The translations under genes were made by a program, and so were the position numbers. The notes beneath the pieces were generated by a model, which had not been told where the DNA came from, ran no database searches, and was given only the letters and a program-made list of their open reading frames with translations. Positions 33,715 through 42,936 of a DNA stretch of 64,000 bases are shown here, one piece after another. Position 1 is the stretch's first letter; every line of letters begins with the position of its first letter. Source of the DNA: Desulfobacteraceae bacterium (lineage in GTDB: Bacteria > Desulfobacterota > Desulfobacteria > Desulfobacterales > JACKCP01); the NCBI GenBank assembly GCA_020633955.1, contig JACKCP010000010.1:1-64000 (forward strand), given 5' to 3'.

Positions 33715-35313
33715 ATGAAAACACCTCTTAAAAATCTTCAGTTTCAGACTTTGAGAATTATTTCAGGAATAATTGACAAGGCTCTTGATCTTGAAAACAC
33801 ACTCTATGAAATTTTAAAAATTCTATCCAATGAGTTGAGCATGAACAGGGCAACAATCACTCTTTATGACTCAACCACAGGAAATCTCACAATAAATGCT
33901 TCATACGGCCTTACTCCCGAAGAAAGAAAGAGGGGGGTTTATGCTCTTGGAGAAGGAATTACAGGTAAAATTTTTGAAAGCGGTCAGGCCTATATTGTTC
34001 CTGATATAAGCAGAGAGCCTCTTTTCTTAAACCGTACAAAAGCAAGAACAATAGCAAGAGAAGGTCTTTCATTTATAGGTGTTCCAATTATTCTAAACAA
34101 TATTCCCATTGGAGTCTTAAATGTTGACAGGCTTTTTGGAGATGATGTTTCCTTTGAAGAAGACCTTGAGTTTTTATCAGTTGTTGCAACCCTGATTGCT
34201 CAGTTTATAAGCATAAATCAGAAGGTTTTGAAGCGTGAAGAAGTCCTTAAAAAGGAAAATGTATCGTTAAGGCAGCAGGTTTCACGTGAAACAAAAGGCC
34301 TTTATATGGTCGGCAAGAGCAGTGCCATGGAAGAGGTGCAGAGAAAGCTTGAAAAGGTTGCTCCAACAAAGGCCTCTGTTCTTCTGCTTGGTGAGTCCGG
34401 AGTAGGAAAGACTCTTATTGCAAAAATAATTCATATGCTTTCAGACAGAAAAGGGTATCCGTTTATAAAAGTCAATTGTGCCTCAATTCCTGAAAATCTT
34501 CTTGAATCAGAACTTTTCGGGGCTGAAAAAGGCGCTTTTACAGGAGCTACCCACACAAGAACAGGAAGGTTCGAAGAAGCTGACAAGGGAAGTATTTTTC
34601 TTGATGAAATAGGGGAACTTCCCCTTTCAATCCAGGCAAAGCTTTTAAGGGTGCTGCAGGAAAGGGAATTTGAAAGACTTGGAAGCACAAAAACAAGAAA
34701 AACCGACGTTAGAATTATTACTGCTACAAACAGGGATTTGGAGGAACTTTCCAGAAAAGGGGAATTTCGTTTCGATCTTTTTTACAGACTCAATGTTTTT
34801 CCAATCACAGTTCCCTGTTTAAGGGAAAGAAGAGAAGATATAACAGGGCTTTTAAATCATTTTGCTGCAAAAATCGCCAGAGAATACGGTCAGAATATTC
34901 ATTTCTCGCCTGAATCTTTAGAGTATCTGATAAATTATGACTGGCCCGGAAATGTAAGGGAAATGGAAAACCTTATGGAAAGACTTGCCATAATGTCAGA
35001 CGGAAGAAAAATAGGTCTTCCATTTTTAAAACAGTATCTTTCACCTCCAAGGCAGACTTCGGTAAAAAAAGAAAATATCATTGTCTGCGATAAAAAATCC
35101 GATTTTTGTGAACCTGATATTGAAAACAGTGCAACCTGTCTTCTGGATATGGAAAAACAGCAGATTATTGCAGCACTCAAAAGAAACGGCTGGCTTCAGT
35201 ACAAGGCAGCAAAGGAGCTTGGTCTCACAAAACGTCAAATGGGCTACAGAATAAAAAAATATGAGCTTGAGCCTGTAATTGCTCAGGGCAAGGTCAGGGA
35301 AAGAAAAAAATAA
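33715..35313 (+). CDS. NifA-type sigma-54 activator (GAF, AAA+, Fis)
   Basis: A 532-residue enhancer-binding protein. A GAF domain covers about 15-170. Walker A is GESGVGKT near residue 226, the sigma-54 loop is GAFTGA near 272 and the Fis-type helix-turn-helix KAAKELGLTKRQMGYRIKKY closes it. The overall pattern (GAF plus the segment RRETEGLYMVGKS-like and KGLYMVGKSSAMEEVQ) is closest to NifA. The linker between AAA+ and DNA-binding domain carries Cys residues in the spacing C-x6-C-x9-C, which recalls the redox-sensitive Cys of NifA, but no nif genes are in the window. The target may lie outside. A hairpin repeat begins three bases after the stop. Confidence 0.88.
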   Translation: MKTPLKNLQFQTLRIISGIIDKALDLENTLYEILKILSNELSMNRATITLYDSTTGNLTINASYGLTPEERKRGVYALGEGITGKIFESGQAYIVPDISREPLFLNRTKARTIAREGLSFIGVPIILNNIPIGVLNVDRLFGDDVSFEEDLEFLSVVATLIAQFISINQKVLKREEVLKKENVSLRQQVSRETKGLYMVGKSSAMEEVQRKLEKVAPTKASVLLLGESGVGKTLIAKIIHMLSDRKGYPFIKVNCASIPENLLESELFGAEKGAFTGATHTRTGRFEEADKGSIFLDEIGELPLSIQAKLLRVLQEREFERLGSTKTRKTDVRIITATNRDLEELSRKGEFRFDLFYRLNVFPITVPCLRERREDITGLLNHFAAKIAREYGQNIHFSPESLEYLINYDWPGNVREMENLMERLAIMSDGRKIGLPFLKQYLSPPRQTSVKKENIIVCDKKSDFCEPDIENSATCLLDMEKQQIIAALKRNGWLQYKAAKELGLTKRQMGYRIKKYELEPVIAQGKVRERKK

Positions 35314-35315
35314 TC

Positions 35316-35486
35316 AGGTGTTCAGTTTAAACTGGAACGGCCGCTGGATTATTTCTGAGCCTCATTCTCGCTGATGCTCCGAGGCAAGAGAAAAGAAAAC
35401 CTTTTTCTCTTGAAACCGGCTCATAAAAAATCCAGCAGCCGTTTTGGCAGTGTATCTGCTTTTTTTCAGTTTAAAGCTGAATAAAT
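35316..35486 (-). repeat. Hairpin repeat family 1, copy C (reversed)
   Basis: Begins three bases after the stop codon of the NifA-type gene and reaches near the ribosome site of the oxoprolinase gene. It is the reverse complement of copies A and B: the central GGAGATA/TATCTCC part is replaced by AAGAGAAAAAG-like sequence that still folds, and the arms with GGCTCA and CAGCAGCCG are kept. Confidence 0.75.
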
Positions 35487-35510
35487 ATAAAATAACTGGA
35501 AAGAAGTTTT

Positions 35511-36233
35511 ATGTGGGAATTCTGGATAGACAGAGGCGGTACTTTTACAGACATAGTTTCAATTTCACCAAAAAACCAGGTGTTCATAGATAAATATCTT
35601 TCTGTAAACAAAAGAAAATATAATGATGCAGCTGTTTTTGCCATAAGAGAAAAGCTTGAAACTAAAGACAGCGAGCCTGTAGATTCTTCAAAAATAAAGC
35701 AGATCCGCCTTGGAACAACAGTTGCCACAAATGCCCTTTTGGAAAGAAAAGGTGCAAAAACCCTTCTTATTACAAACAAAGGCTACAAAGATATTTTTGC
35801 CATAGGAAACCAGAAACGCCCCGATCTTTTTGCCTTAAATATTATAAAACCCGAAAAAATATATGAAAAAGTAATAGAAACAAGTGCAAGAACAGATAAA
35901 AACGGAAATATTATTTCTGATATAGATACAGACTATTTAAGATCAGAAATTAAAAAGGCATATGAAAGCGGAATAAGATCCTGTGCAATAGTTTTAATGC
36001 ACGGATACAAACACCCTGATTTTGAAAACAAAATCGCAGAAATTTTAAAAGAATTTAATTTTGACTATATTTTTCCATCCCATAAATCAGCTCCGGTAAT
36101 AAAAATAACAGGAAGGGGAGACACAACCTGTATAGATTCATACCTGACCCCTGTTTTAAAGGAATATACCAATAATTTTATAAACGAGCTTTTAAAAGGT
36201 AATGAAAGCAAAAGACAAGAACTTATCCGATAA
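35511..36233 (+). CDS. Hydantoinase/5-oxoprolinase, N-terminal part (frameshifted)
   Basis: The first 240 residues of an ATP-dependent amidohydrolase of the HyuA/oxoprolinase type. DRGGTFTDIV opens the ATP-binding fold and LGTTVATNALLERKGA and GRGDTTCIDSYLTPVL are family blocks. The frame stops at 36231-36233 just after LLKG, while the rest of the protein continues in the +1 frame from about 36196. Deleting one base in the run TTTTAAAA at 36190-36197 would join them into one product. The enzyme opens a lactam ring (5-oxoproline, hydantoin or acetone-type substrates in relatives). It is a pseudogene unless this is a sequencing error. Confidence 0.8.
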   Translation: MWEFWIDRGGTFTDIVSISPKNQVFIDKYLSVNKRKYNDAAVFAIREKLETKDSEPVDSSKIKQIRLGTTVATNALLERKGAKTLLITNKGYKDIFAIGNQKRPDLFALNIIKPEKIYEKVIETSARTDKNGNIISDIDTDYLRSEIKKAYESGIRSCAIVLMHGYKHPDFENKIAEILKEFNFDYIFPSHKSAPVIKITGRGDTTCIDSYLTPVLKEYTNNFINELLKGNESKRQELIR

Positions 36234-39132
36234 GATCCTTTTCATGCATTCGGGAGGAGGTCTTGTAAGCTCTGATATGTTCATGGGAAAAGAGAGCATA
36301 TTATCCGGTCCTGCCGGAGGTATTGCAGGAGCTGTAAAAGCATGCGAACTTGAAAATGAATCAAAGCTTTTATCTTTTGATATGGGCGGAACATCCACAG
36401 ATGTTTCCCATTACAGCGAAGAATTTGAAAGGGTTTATGAAACCGAAGTCTCAGGCGTTAAAATATTCTATCCAATGCTCGACATTCACACAGTTGCAGC
36501 AGGAGGCGGAAGTATTGTAGATTTTGACGGTGAAAAACTAAGGGTCGGTCCACATTCCGCAGGTTCAGATCCAGGTCCTGCATGTTACAGAAATAACGGT
36601 CCTCTTACTGTTACAGACTGCAACCTCTTTCTTGGAAGAATCAGAAAAGAATTCTTTCCAAAGGTTTTCGGCAAAAATTCAGATCAGGAACCAGACACAG
36701 AAATCCTTGAAGAAAAGTTTAAAGAGCTTAAAAACAGGATTTACAATGCCACAAAGAAATCTATGACCGAACAGGAAATAGCATCGGGTTTTTTAAAAAT
36801 CGCATCTGAAAAAATGGCATCTGCAATAAAAAAAATATCCCTTCAAAAAGGACGTGATGCAAAAAAATATATTCTCTGTTCATTCGGAGGTGCAGGAGGT
36901 CAGCATGCCTGCGAAATTGCAGACATTCTTTCAATGGAAAAAATACTTATTCATCCATATGCAGGAGTATTGTCTGCATACGGAATTGGAGTTTCAGACA
37001 AGTCTAAGGTTATTGAAAAGTCTTTAAACATAAGCCTTGATAATAAAAATCTTGAACTTGCAGATAAGGAATTTCATAATCTTTTAAACGAACTTTTAAT
37101 TTCTCAATCCATAAAGCCAGACATTATAAACAAAAAAATTCTTTTAAAATATCAGGGAAGCGATATTCCGGTTGTTGTAAATTATTCAGGCAGTATCGAA
37201 AAAATAAGAGAAGAATTTAACACAAATCATAAGCTTCTTTTCGGTTTTTTAAGAAAAAGCCAAAACCTTGTTATATCTTCAATATCTCTTGAAATAATTG
37301 AAAAATCTATTATCCCCAAATTTAATACAGACTTTTCAGCATCAGAACCAAAACCTGAAAAAAGAGTAAAAGTTTTTTTTAAAGATAACTACCTTGATAC
37401 AGACATATATAAAAGGGAAAATCTTATTCCGGGTTTTAAAATAAACGGTCCTGCAATAATTACTGAAAAAACAGGTACAACACTTGTTTTACAAGGCTGG
37501 ACAGCCCAGGTAAAACCATCAGGAAATCTTATTCTTACAAAAGATAAAAACATTAAAAAAAATATTACTCAAAAAATAGATCTTGAAAATCCTGATCCTG
37601 TTTATCTTGAAATATTTAACTCTCTTTTTTCATACATTGCACAGGAAATGGGAATAACACTTGAAAAAACAGCCTACTCTGTAAACATAAAAGAGAGAAA
37701 AGATTTTTCCTGTGCAGTTTTTGATTCAAAAGGAAACCTTGTTGCAAATGCTCCCCATATTCCTGTTCACTTAGGTTCCATGGAATCTTCTGTTACAGGT
37801 CTTTTAAACAATGTAAAAAATATAAGTCCCGGAGATATTTTTGTTTCAAACAATCCTTTAAAAGGCGGAACCCATCTTCCAGACCTTACTGTTATTTCTC
37901 CTGTGTTTGAGTCAATGATCAAAAAGACTGATAAAGCCAAAGACAAGTTATTATTTTTTGTTGCATCAAGAGGTCATCACAGCGATATAGGAGGAATAAG
38001 CCCCGGATCAATGCCTTCAGACAGCAAAACTCTTATGGAAGAAGGAGTAATATTAGACAATGTTAAAATATTTGAAAATCATACTTTTCTTGAGGAAAAA
38101 TTAAGAAAAATTCTCCTTGATTCAAAATATCCGTGCAGAAATCCGGATTCCAATATTTCAGACATAAAATCCCAGGTTGCAGCAAATACAAAAGGTATAA
38201 AAAGCCTTGAAAAGGCAGTTTCGGATTACGGTCTTGAAACAATAATAAAATACATGGAATTTATAAGAATTAATGCGAAAAATTCTGTTGAAAAAAAGAT
38301 AGATTACATTAATCCCGGCTCTTTTGAAATAAAGCTTGATAACGAGTCTGTAATAAAGGTTAAAATCTCTAAAAATCAGAACAGGCTTAAAATCGATTTT
38401 ACAGGAACTTCAAAGGCTTCAAAAGATAATTACAATGCACCGGAAGCAGTTACAAAGGCCGCAGTTTTATATGTATTACGAACCATAGTAAATGATGATA
38501 TTCCTCTAAATTCAGGATGCCTTGAACCTGTGGATATAATAATACCAGAAGGTTCCATTCTTTCACCTCCTGAAAACTCTGCCCTTTGTGCAGGCAATGT
38601 GGAAATATCGCAGGTAATATGTGATCTACTTTTTTCAGCTTTAAAAATACTTGCGTCTTCCCAGGGAACAATGAACAACATAACCTTTGGAAACAAAGAC
38701 TATCAATACTATGAAACAATCTGCGGAGGTGCGCCCGCAGGCAATGGATTCAACGGAGCAGACGCAGTTCACACACACATGACAAACTCTCTTATTACAG
38801 ATCCCGAAATCATGGAATCAAGACTTCCGGTTATTTTAGAAGAGTTTTCCATAAGAGAAAACAGCGGAGGAAAAGGAAAGTTCAGCGGAGGATGCGGAGT
38901 AAAACGAGTAATAAAATTCAATGAAAATATGGATGTTTCTTTTCTTACAAATAAAAGGGTTTATCCTCCCCACGGGATAGAAAAAGGTGAAAGCGGAAAA
39001 CCAGGCGAAAATATAGTGGTTTATAAGGATGGAAATACTTATAAGGCTAAGTATTCAGAGGCTGTTTCTTTGTCTGCCGGAGATAAAATTGTTGTTAAAA
39101 CTCCTGGCGGCGGTGGTTTTGGTTGGGTTTGA
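36202..39132 (+). CDS. Hydantoinase/5-oxoprolinase, C-terminal part (HyuA end fused to HyuB)
   Basis: The rest of the same enzyme, 976 residues. It starts with the HyuA continuation (MHSGGGLVSSDMFMGKESILSGPAGG and the second phosphate loop LLSFDMGGTSTDVSHY), then a linker, and from about residue 480 the HyuB domain with VANAPHIPVHLGSME, LPDLTVISPVF and VASRGHHSDIGGISPGSMP. It ends in GEKIVVKTPGGGGFG-like sequence. The joined length of about 1,205 residues matches fused bacterial and eukaryotic oxoprolinases. The ATG at 36202 has no ribosome site and is only where the open frame begins. Context does not name the substrate. Confidence 0.82.
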   Translation: MKAKDKNLSDKILFMHSGGGLVSSDMFMGKESILSGPAGGIAGAVKACELENESKLLSFDMGGTSTDVSHYSEEFERVYETEVSGVKIFYPMLDIHTVAAGGGSIVDFDGEKLRVGPHSAGSDPGPACYRNNGPLTVTDCNLFLGRIRKEFFPKVFGKNSDQEPDTEILEEKFKELKNRIYNATKKSMTEQEIASGFLKIASEKMASAIKKISLQKGRDAKKYILCSFGGAGGQHACEIADILSMEKILIHPYAGVLSAYGIGVSDKSKVIEKSLNISLDNKNLELADKEFHNLLNELLISQSIKPDIINKKILLKYQGSDIPVVVNYSGSIEKIREEFNTNHKLLFGFLRKSQNLVISSISLEIIEKSIIPKFNTDFSASEPKPEKRVKVFFKDNYLDTDIYKRENLIPGFKINGPAIITEKTGTTLVLQGWTAQVKPSGNLILTKDKNIKKNITQKIDLENPDPVYLEIFNSLFSYIAQEMGITLEKTAYSVNIKERKDFSCAVFDSKGNLVANAPHIPVHLGSMESSVTGLLNNVKNISPGDIFVSNNPLKGGTHLPDLTVISPVFESMIKKTDKAKDKLLFFVASRGHHSDIGGISPGSMPSDSKTLMEEGVILDNVKIFENHTFLEEKLRKILLDSKYPCRNPDSNISDIKSQVAANTKGIKSLEKAVSDYGLETIIKYMEFIRINAKNSVEKKIDYINPGSFEIKLDNESVIKVKISKNQNRLKIDFTGTSKASKDNYNAPEAVTKAAVLYVLRTIVNDDIPLNSGCLEPVDIIIPEGSILSPPENSALCAGNVEISQVICDLLFSALKILASSQGTMNNITFGNKDYQYYETICGGAPAGNGFNGADAVHTHMTNSLITDPEIMESRLPVILEEFSIRENSGGKGKFSGGCGVKRVIKFNENMDVSFLTNKRVYPPHGIEKGESGKPGENIVVYKDGNTYKAKYSEAVSLSAGDKIVVKTPGGGGFGWV

Positions 39133-39333
39133 TTTTACGCTTTTTTGGAAAAAAGCTTGGCAAAAAACTTTTGGAATATTGGATAAGAATCAGGGTATTA
39201 ATTTGGTGAGAAATAAATACAAGAAAATTAATATGAAATGCTGTTCATCCTTCTGCCGAACAAAAAAAATTCAGGCAACAGAAGAAACTGCTTTAAAAAA
39301 AAGGAGTGTCTCAACATCGGATAGAGAGAAAAA

Positions 39334-39438
39334 GTGGACTTCCTTAGCAAAAAAAGGCTTTCCGAACTCAAGTCCGGAAAAGTAAAAGGCAGGGATGGAG
39401 AGGAGGTTTTTAATAATATTTGGGATAGACACTCCTGA
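39334..39438 (+). pseudogene. Antitoxin remnant (addiction-module component)
   Basis: Thirty-four codons read KKRLSELKSGKVKGRDGEEV and FNNIWDRHS. This is the C-terminal end of the same antitoxin family as 5177 and 42712. A further start ATG overlaps its stop at 39438 in the TGATG manner, but the following frame ends after 13 codons, so no toxin remains. A 10-base inverted repeat AGGAGTGTCT and AGACACTCCT at 39302 and 39427 brackets it. Confidence 0.5.
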
Positions 39439-39655
39439 TGAGATTTATATTTCTATGCAAACAAATAGATAACGTCTAGTATTAGTATTAACTTCTCCAA
39501 CGCCTAAAACTCTATTCGTTTCTATTCTACTCTTTATACCTTTCCAAACTTATTACCTATAAAATTGACAAAGCCCTTTAATGATGATTTGACATTTAAT
39601 AAATGATTACTGCTTAGAGTAAAAAAATCAAACCGTGTTACTTAAGAGAAGAGTA

Positions 39656-41641
39656 ATGTCTAATAAACGTTGGTTTTACACAGCTTCGATACCTGAATTC
39701 TTAAACTCAAAGGATGATCAGATAATTGGAGCTATTGCATCAAAAAATCCATTTCGCTTAGAAACGAGTCAGCGGGATGCTTGGTTAGAGGAAATAAGGA
39801 TATTAAAAAAAAGTCTTCTGAATTTCAAGGGAAGTATTTTTTTTGAATATTCAATTCCTAGATTAGGAAAAAGAATAGATGTTATATTAATCGTTAAGTC
39901 TGTTATCTTTATAATAGAATTCAAAGTCGGTGCTAAAAGATTTAATGCTTCTGATATTGATCAGGTCACTGATTATGCGTTAGATCTCGCGAATTTTCAT
40001 GAGGAAAGCCACAACAAATATATAGTTCCAATATTAATTGCGACTAGAGCTCCAAATATTCCTATTAATGAACTAGAGTCAAGCTCCAAAAATGACAAAG
40101 TTTTTCAACCAATTTTCATCAATTCAGCTTCCTTAAAAGAATTAATAAATAAAATACTATTAACTCAAAAAGATTCCCAAATTAATACATCTCTATGGGA
40201 AAAAGGCCGGTATTGTCCAACACCTACAATAGTTGAAGCAGCGACAGCATTATATAACGGACATTCTGTTGATGAAATTTCAAGGTCAGATGCAGGTGCA
40301 AAAAATCTTAGTTTAACCTCTAAAACGGTTGCTGAAATTATTAAATATTCACAAGAAAATTCAAGAAAGACCATCTGCTTTGTTACTGGTGTTCCTGGAG
40401 CAGGAAAAACACTTGTGGGCTTAAACATTGCAACTTCACATTTTAATAAAGAAAGTGAGCTTTACAGCGTATTTCTCTCTGGAAACGGACCGTTAGTTGA
40501 GGTTCTTAGAGAGGCTCTTGTTAGAGACAAGGTCGCAAAGGAAAAATTACAAGGCAATAAAATTTCTAAAAAAGAAGCTGGCAGTGAAGTACAAATGTTT
40601 ATCCAAAACGTTCATCATTTTAGAGATGATTGTCTTATCGATACAGAAAGAGCACCAGTTGAACATGTAGCTTTATTTGATGAAGCGCAAAGAGCTTGGG
40701 ATCTTAAACAAACCGCTGATTTTATGAAAAGAAAAAAAAATCGTCCTAATTTTAATATGTCTGAACCTGAATTTCTCATTTCATGCTTAGATAGACATAA
40801 AGACTGGGCAGTGGTTGTTTGCCTTGTTGGCGGTGGACAAGAAATCAACCGCGGTGAGGCCGGGATTTCAGAATGGATTGAAGCAATCAAAAACTCTTTT
40901 CCCCATTGGAACATATGCCTTTCAAGTCAATTAACGGATACTGAGTATGGCGCCGGGAAAGTACTGCAAAAACTATATAATAAAACTAATGTTACTTTTA
41001 AAGACGAGCTTCATTTAGCTGTATCTATGAGATCATTTAGAGCCGAAAATGTCTCTTTGCTTGTAAAACAAGTATTAGACAAAAATATTGAAGAAGCACG
41101 AAGAACATATAGAATGTTAAATCAATACCCTATTGTTTTAACGAGGAGTCTGTCGAAAGCAAAAAAATGGCTTAAAAAGAAAGCACGAGGCTCAGAACGA
41201 TATGGAATAATTGTATCGTCTCAAGCTGAGCGACTAAAACCATATGCAATCGACATCAGACCAAAAGTTAACCCTGTACATTGGTTTCTTAATGGAAAAG
41301 ATGATGTAAGATCCTCATATTATTTAGAAGATGTAGCAACTGAGTTTCATGTCCAAGGTTTGGAACTTGATTGGACTTGTATAATGTGGGATGCAGATTT
41401 TCGACCATCAGAAAAAGGGTGGCTTTGTAAATCTTTTAGAGGTAACAAATGGATAAATATAATAAAAGAATCTAGAAAAATATATTTAAAAAATGCTTAT
41501 AGAGTCTTACTTACAAGAGCTCGACAAGGAATGATTATTGTCGTTCCAGAAGGAAACATTGAAGATCCAACAAGACTTCCAGAATTTTATGATCCAGTCT
41601 TCAACTATTTAAAAAGTATAGGATTCGATACTATCGAATAA
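39656..41641 (+). CDS. Nuclease-helicase protein (PD-(D/E)xK plus DUF2075)
   Basis: A 661-residue cytoplasmic protein that fits a nucleic-acid processing or defence role. The start at 39656 has GAAGAG just upstream. The N-terminal 200 residues contain RIDVILIVKSVIFIIEFKVG near residue 80, the D-x(n)-E-x-K pattern of restriction-type nucleases. A P-loop helicase of the DUF2075/Schlafen-group-3 type follows: Walker A GVPGAGKT near 245, Walker B ALFDEAQRAWD near 340, and the late motif YRVLLTRARQGMIIVVP. No methylase or partner gene is next to it. Base usage is somewhat less polar-codon-biased than in its neighbours, in keeping with gene transfer. The exact activity is unknown. Confidence 0.8.
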   Translation: MSNKRWFYTASIPEFLNSKDDQIIGAIASKNPFRLETSQRDAWLEEIRILKKSLLNFKGSIFFEYSIPRLGKRIDVILIVKSVIFIIEFKVGAKRFNASDIDQVTDYALDLANFHEESHNKYIVPILIATRAPNIPINELESSSKNDKVFQPIFINSASLKELINKILLTQKDSQINTSLWEKGRYCPTPTIVEAATALYNGHSVDEISRSDAGAKNLSLTSKTVAEIIKYSQENSRKTICFVTGVPGAGKTLVGLNIATSHFNKESELYSVFLSGNGPLVEVLREALVRDKVAKEKLQGNKISKKEAGSEVQMFIQNVHHFRDDCLIDTERAPVEHVALFDEAQRAWDLKQTADFMKRKKNRPNFNMSEPEFLISCLDRHKDWAVVVCLVGGGQEINRGEAGISEWIEAIKNSFPHWNICLSSQLTDTEYGAGKVLQKLYNKTNVTFKDELHLAVSMRSFRAENVSLLVKQVLDKNIEEARRTYRMLNQYPIVLTRSLSKAKKWLKKKARGSERYGIIVSSQAERLKPYAIDIRPKVNPVHWFLNGKDDVRSSYYLEDVATEFHVQGLELDWTCIMWDADFRPSEKGWLCKSFRGNKWINIIKESRKIYLKNAYRVLLTRARQGMIIVVPEGNIEDPTRLPEFYDPVFNYLKSIGFDTIE

Positions 41642-41703
41642 ATTTACGTATTGTGCAAATTACGGGTAGAAATAACTTAGTGGTAAGACAACACTCGGAC
41701 AGG

Positions 41704-41821
41704 GGTCGGACCAACAGAACCAATTGAAATAAAAACAAAAAAGACTTAAAAGCACATCTTTTAGTTCTTAAACAGTTGTTTTTAAGGGTAAAATGAGCCT
41801 TTTAAACATCAAGGCTGCTTA
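41704..41821 (+). repeat. Direct repeat flanking a toxin-antitoxin pair, copy 1
   Basis: About 118 bases shared with 42484-42603 at roughly 80 percent by eye: CAGAACCAATTGAAATA near its start, TTAGTTCTTAAA in the middle and AAAATGAGCC...AAACATCAAGG near its end. Its right end reaches the last codon of the toxin gene at 41819. The two copies bracket the AbrB/RelE-type pair. Confidence 0.7.
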
Positions 41822-42124
41822 TCTCGGTGTTTTATAAAGGTCGTCGTGGTCAAGTATTCGAAGAATTTTTATTTTGAAAGACCAGTCAGGAGCAGTTTCA
41901 TTGATATAAGACAAGGGTTCAAATGATATTCTATGCCTTTTGTCTATTCTGGCTGACCAGGCAAAAGGATCATTTACTATTCTTTCTATCTTTAATCCGG
42001 GGTGATGTGGGTTTTGTTCCAGAAACTTTAAGGCTTTTGCTATTTTTTTTCTTAAATCCTTACGATTTTTAAATGTATTTAAGTCTGAAATAAATTTTTT
42101 ACTGTAAATCAGTTTCGGCATCAT
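41819..42124 (-). CDS. RelE/ParE-fold toxin (plasmid-stabilisation type)
   Basis: A 101-residue toxin, with PKLIYSKKFISDLNTFKNR at the start, LEQNPHHPGLKIERI in the middle and the strand RIDKRHRISFEP, which carries charged residues typical of the fold. It begins inside the antitoxin gene, overlapping by 26 bases. The second ATG at 42121 is an equal alternative. The toxin sits at the inner edge of a direct repeat. Confidence 0.75.
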   Translation of the reverse strand: MMPKLIYSKKFISDLNTFKNRKDLRKKIAKALKFLEQNPHHPGLKIERIVNDPFAWSARIDKRHRISFEPLSYINETAPDWSFKIKILRILDHDDLYKTPR

Positions 42125-42362
42125 TCAAATCCTTTTCAAACCAGTCAGGAAGATTTTCTGTTCCAGATTCTCTTGCCTCTTCAAGTTTTGAAATACCTTT
42201 TTCGTTAAGTCGTATTTTTCTGTAGATTTCAACAGGGTAAATAGTTATAAACCCGCCGTCTTCAATATTTACTTCAAGGTGACTTCCTGGCTCCAGCCCC
42301 ATTTCCTTTCTTAAGGATGCGGGCAGATTGATGCTGCCCCTTTTATCGATTGTAATAAGCAT
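42099..42362 (-). CDS. AbrB/MazE-type antitoxin
   Basis: An 87-residue protein with a SpoVT/AbrB swapped-hairpin DNA-binding domain at 1-50 (ITIDKRGSINLPASLRKEMG, then LEVNIEDGGFITIYP). The tail LEEARESGTENLPDWFEKDL should bind the toxin. AAAAGGAG precedes the ATG. It pairs with the RelE-fold toxin downstream. Confidence 0.85.
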   Translation of the reverse strand: MLITIDKRGSINLPASLRKEMGLEPGSHLEVNIEDGGFITIYPVEIYRKIRLNEKGISKLEEARESGTENLPDWFEKDLNDAETDLQ

Positions 42363-42483
42363 GGTAGCTCCTTTTGATTTTTCATTTATGTTTATTTATT
42401 ATTTTAGTTGCATGCTATGATTATGTCAAAATCTTTTTATGTCAAAATGTCAATATAAGCAAAAGACAAAAACTGAAGTCGTT

Positions 42484-42603
42484 CGGGTCTAACCACCAGA
42501 ACCAATTGAAATAAAGCAAAAAAGCCTTAAAATCACCTCATTTAGTTCTTAAAAAGATGTTTTCAGGGGTAAAATGAGCCTTTAAACATCAAGGATGCTT
42601 ATC
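42484..42603 (+). repeat. Direct repeat flanking a toxin-antitoxin pair, copy 2
   Basis: About 120 bases, similar to 41704-41821 and in the same direction. It lies between the AbrB-type antitoxin start (42362) and the next antitoxin start (42712), so it also separates two toxin-antitoxin pairs. Its TCTAACC near the start is not part of an attC fold that I could find. Confidence 0.7.
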
Positions 42604-42711
42604 AAGATATGGTCAAGTATAAAAAATTGAATGAATAACAATAAAATATAAAGTTGCTCTAAAAATTCAAAATGATAGAATAAATGTTACAAACAAAGTG
42701 AGGTTTTTTAT

Positions 42712-42936
42712 ATGGAACTGAATGTAATAAAAAAAGAAGCTCTAAAACTACCGGCAAAATTAAGAGCTGATCTTGCCAGGCAACTTTTAAATAGTCTCGA
42801 TAATCTTACAGATTCTGAAATAGATGATTTATGGGTTGAAGAGGCTTTAAAACGAAATGAAGAAATTGAAAAAGGAGAAGTAAAACTAAATTCACATGAA
42901 AGTATCATGGAAGAAGTAAGGACAATGCTCAAATGA
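42712..42936 (+). CDS. Antitoxin of a second ParE/RelE-type pair
   Basis: A 74-residue addiction-module antitoxin. The helix KLPAKLRADLARQLLNSLDN and the following DLWVEEALKRNEEIEKGEV match the family seen at 5177. AAAGTGAGG lies in a weak position before the ATG. Its end overlaps the toxin start by four bases (ATGA). Confidence 0.85.
   Translation: MELNVIKKEALKLPAKLRADLARQLLNSLDNLTDSEIDDLWVEEALKRNEEIEKGEVKLNSHESIMEEVRTMLK

Noticed and set aside
36189..36205. Programmed -1 frameshift in the oxoprolinase
   Set aside because: The T-TTA-AAA heptamer is in the right register, but a -1 slip leads to AGG TAA. The downstream frame needs +1, so an indel is more likely.
39029..39385. A 118-codon frame after the oxoprolinase
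   Set aside because: It begins inside the oxoprolinase gene in another frame and its tail overlaps the antitoxin remnant in the wrong frame.
42484..42603. attC site at the 42-kb repeat because of GTCTAAC
   Set aside because: No partner core or stem was found in either repeat copy, and the other copy lacks the core sequence.
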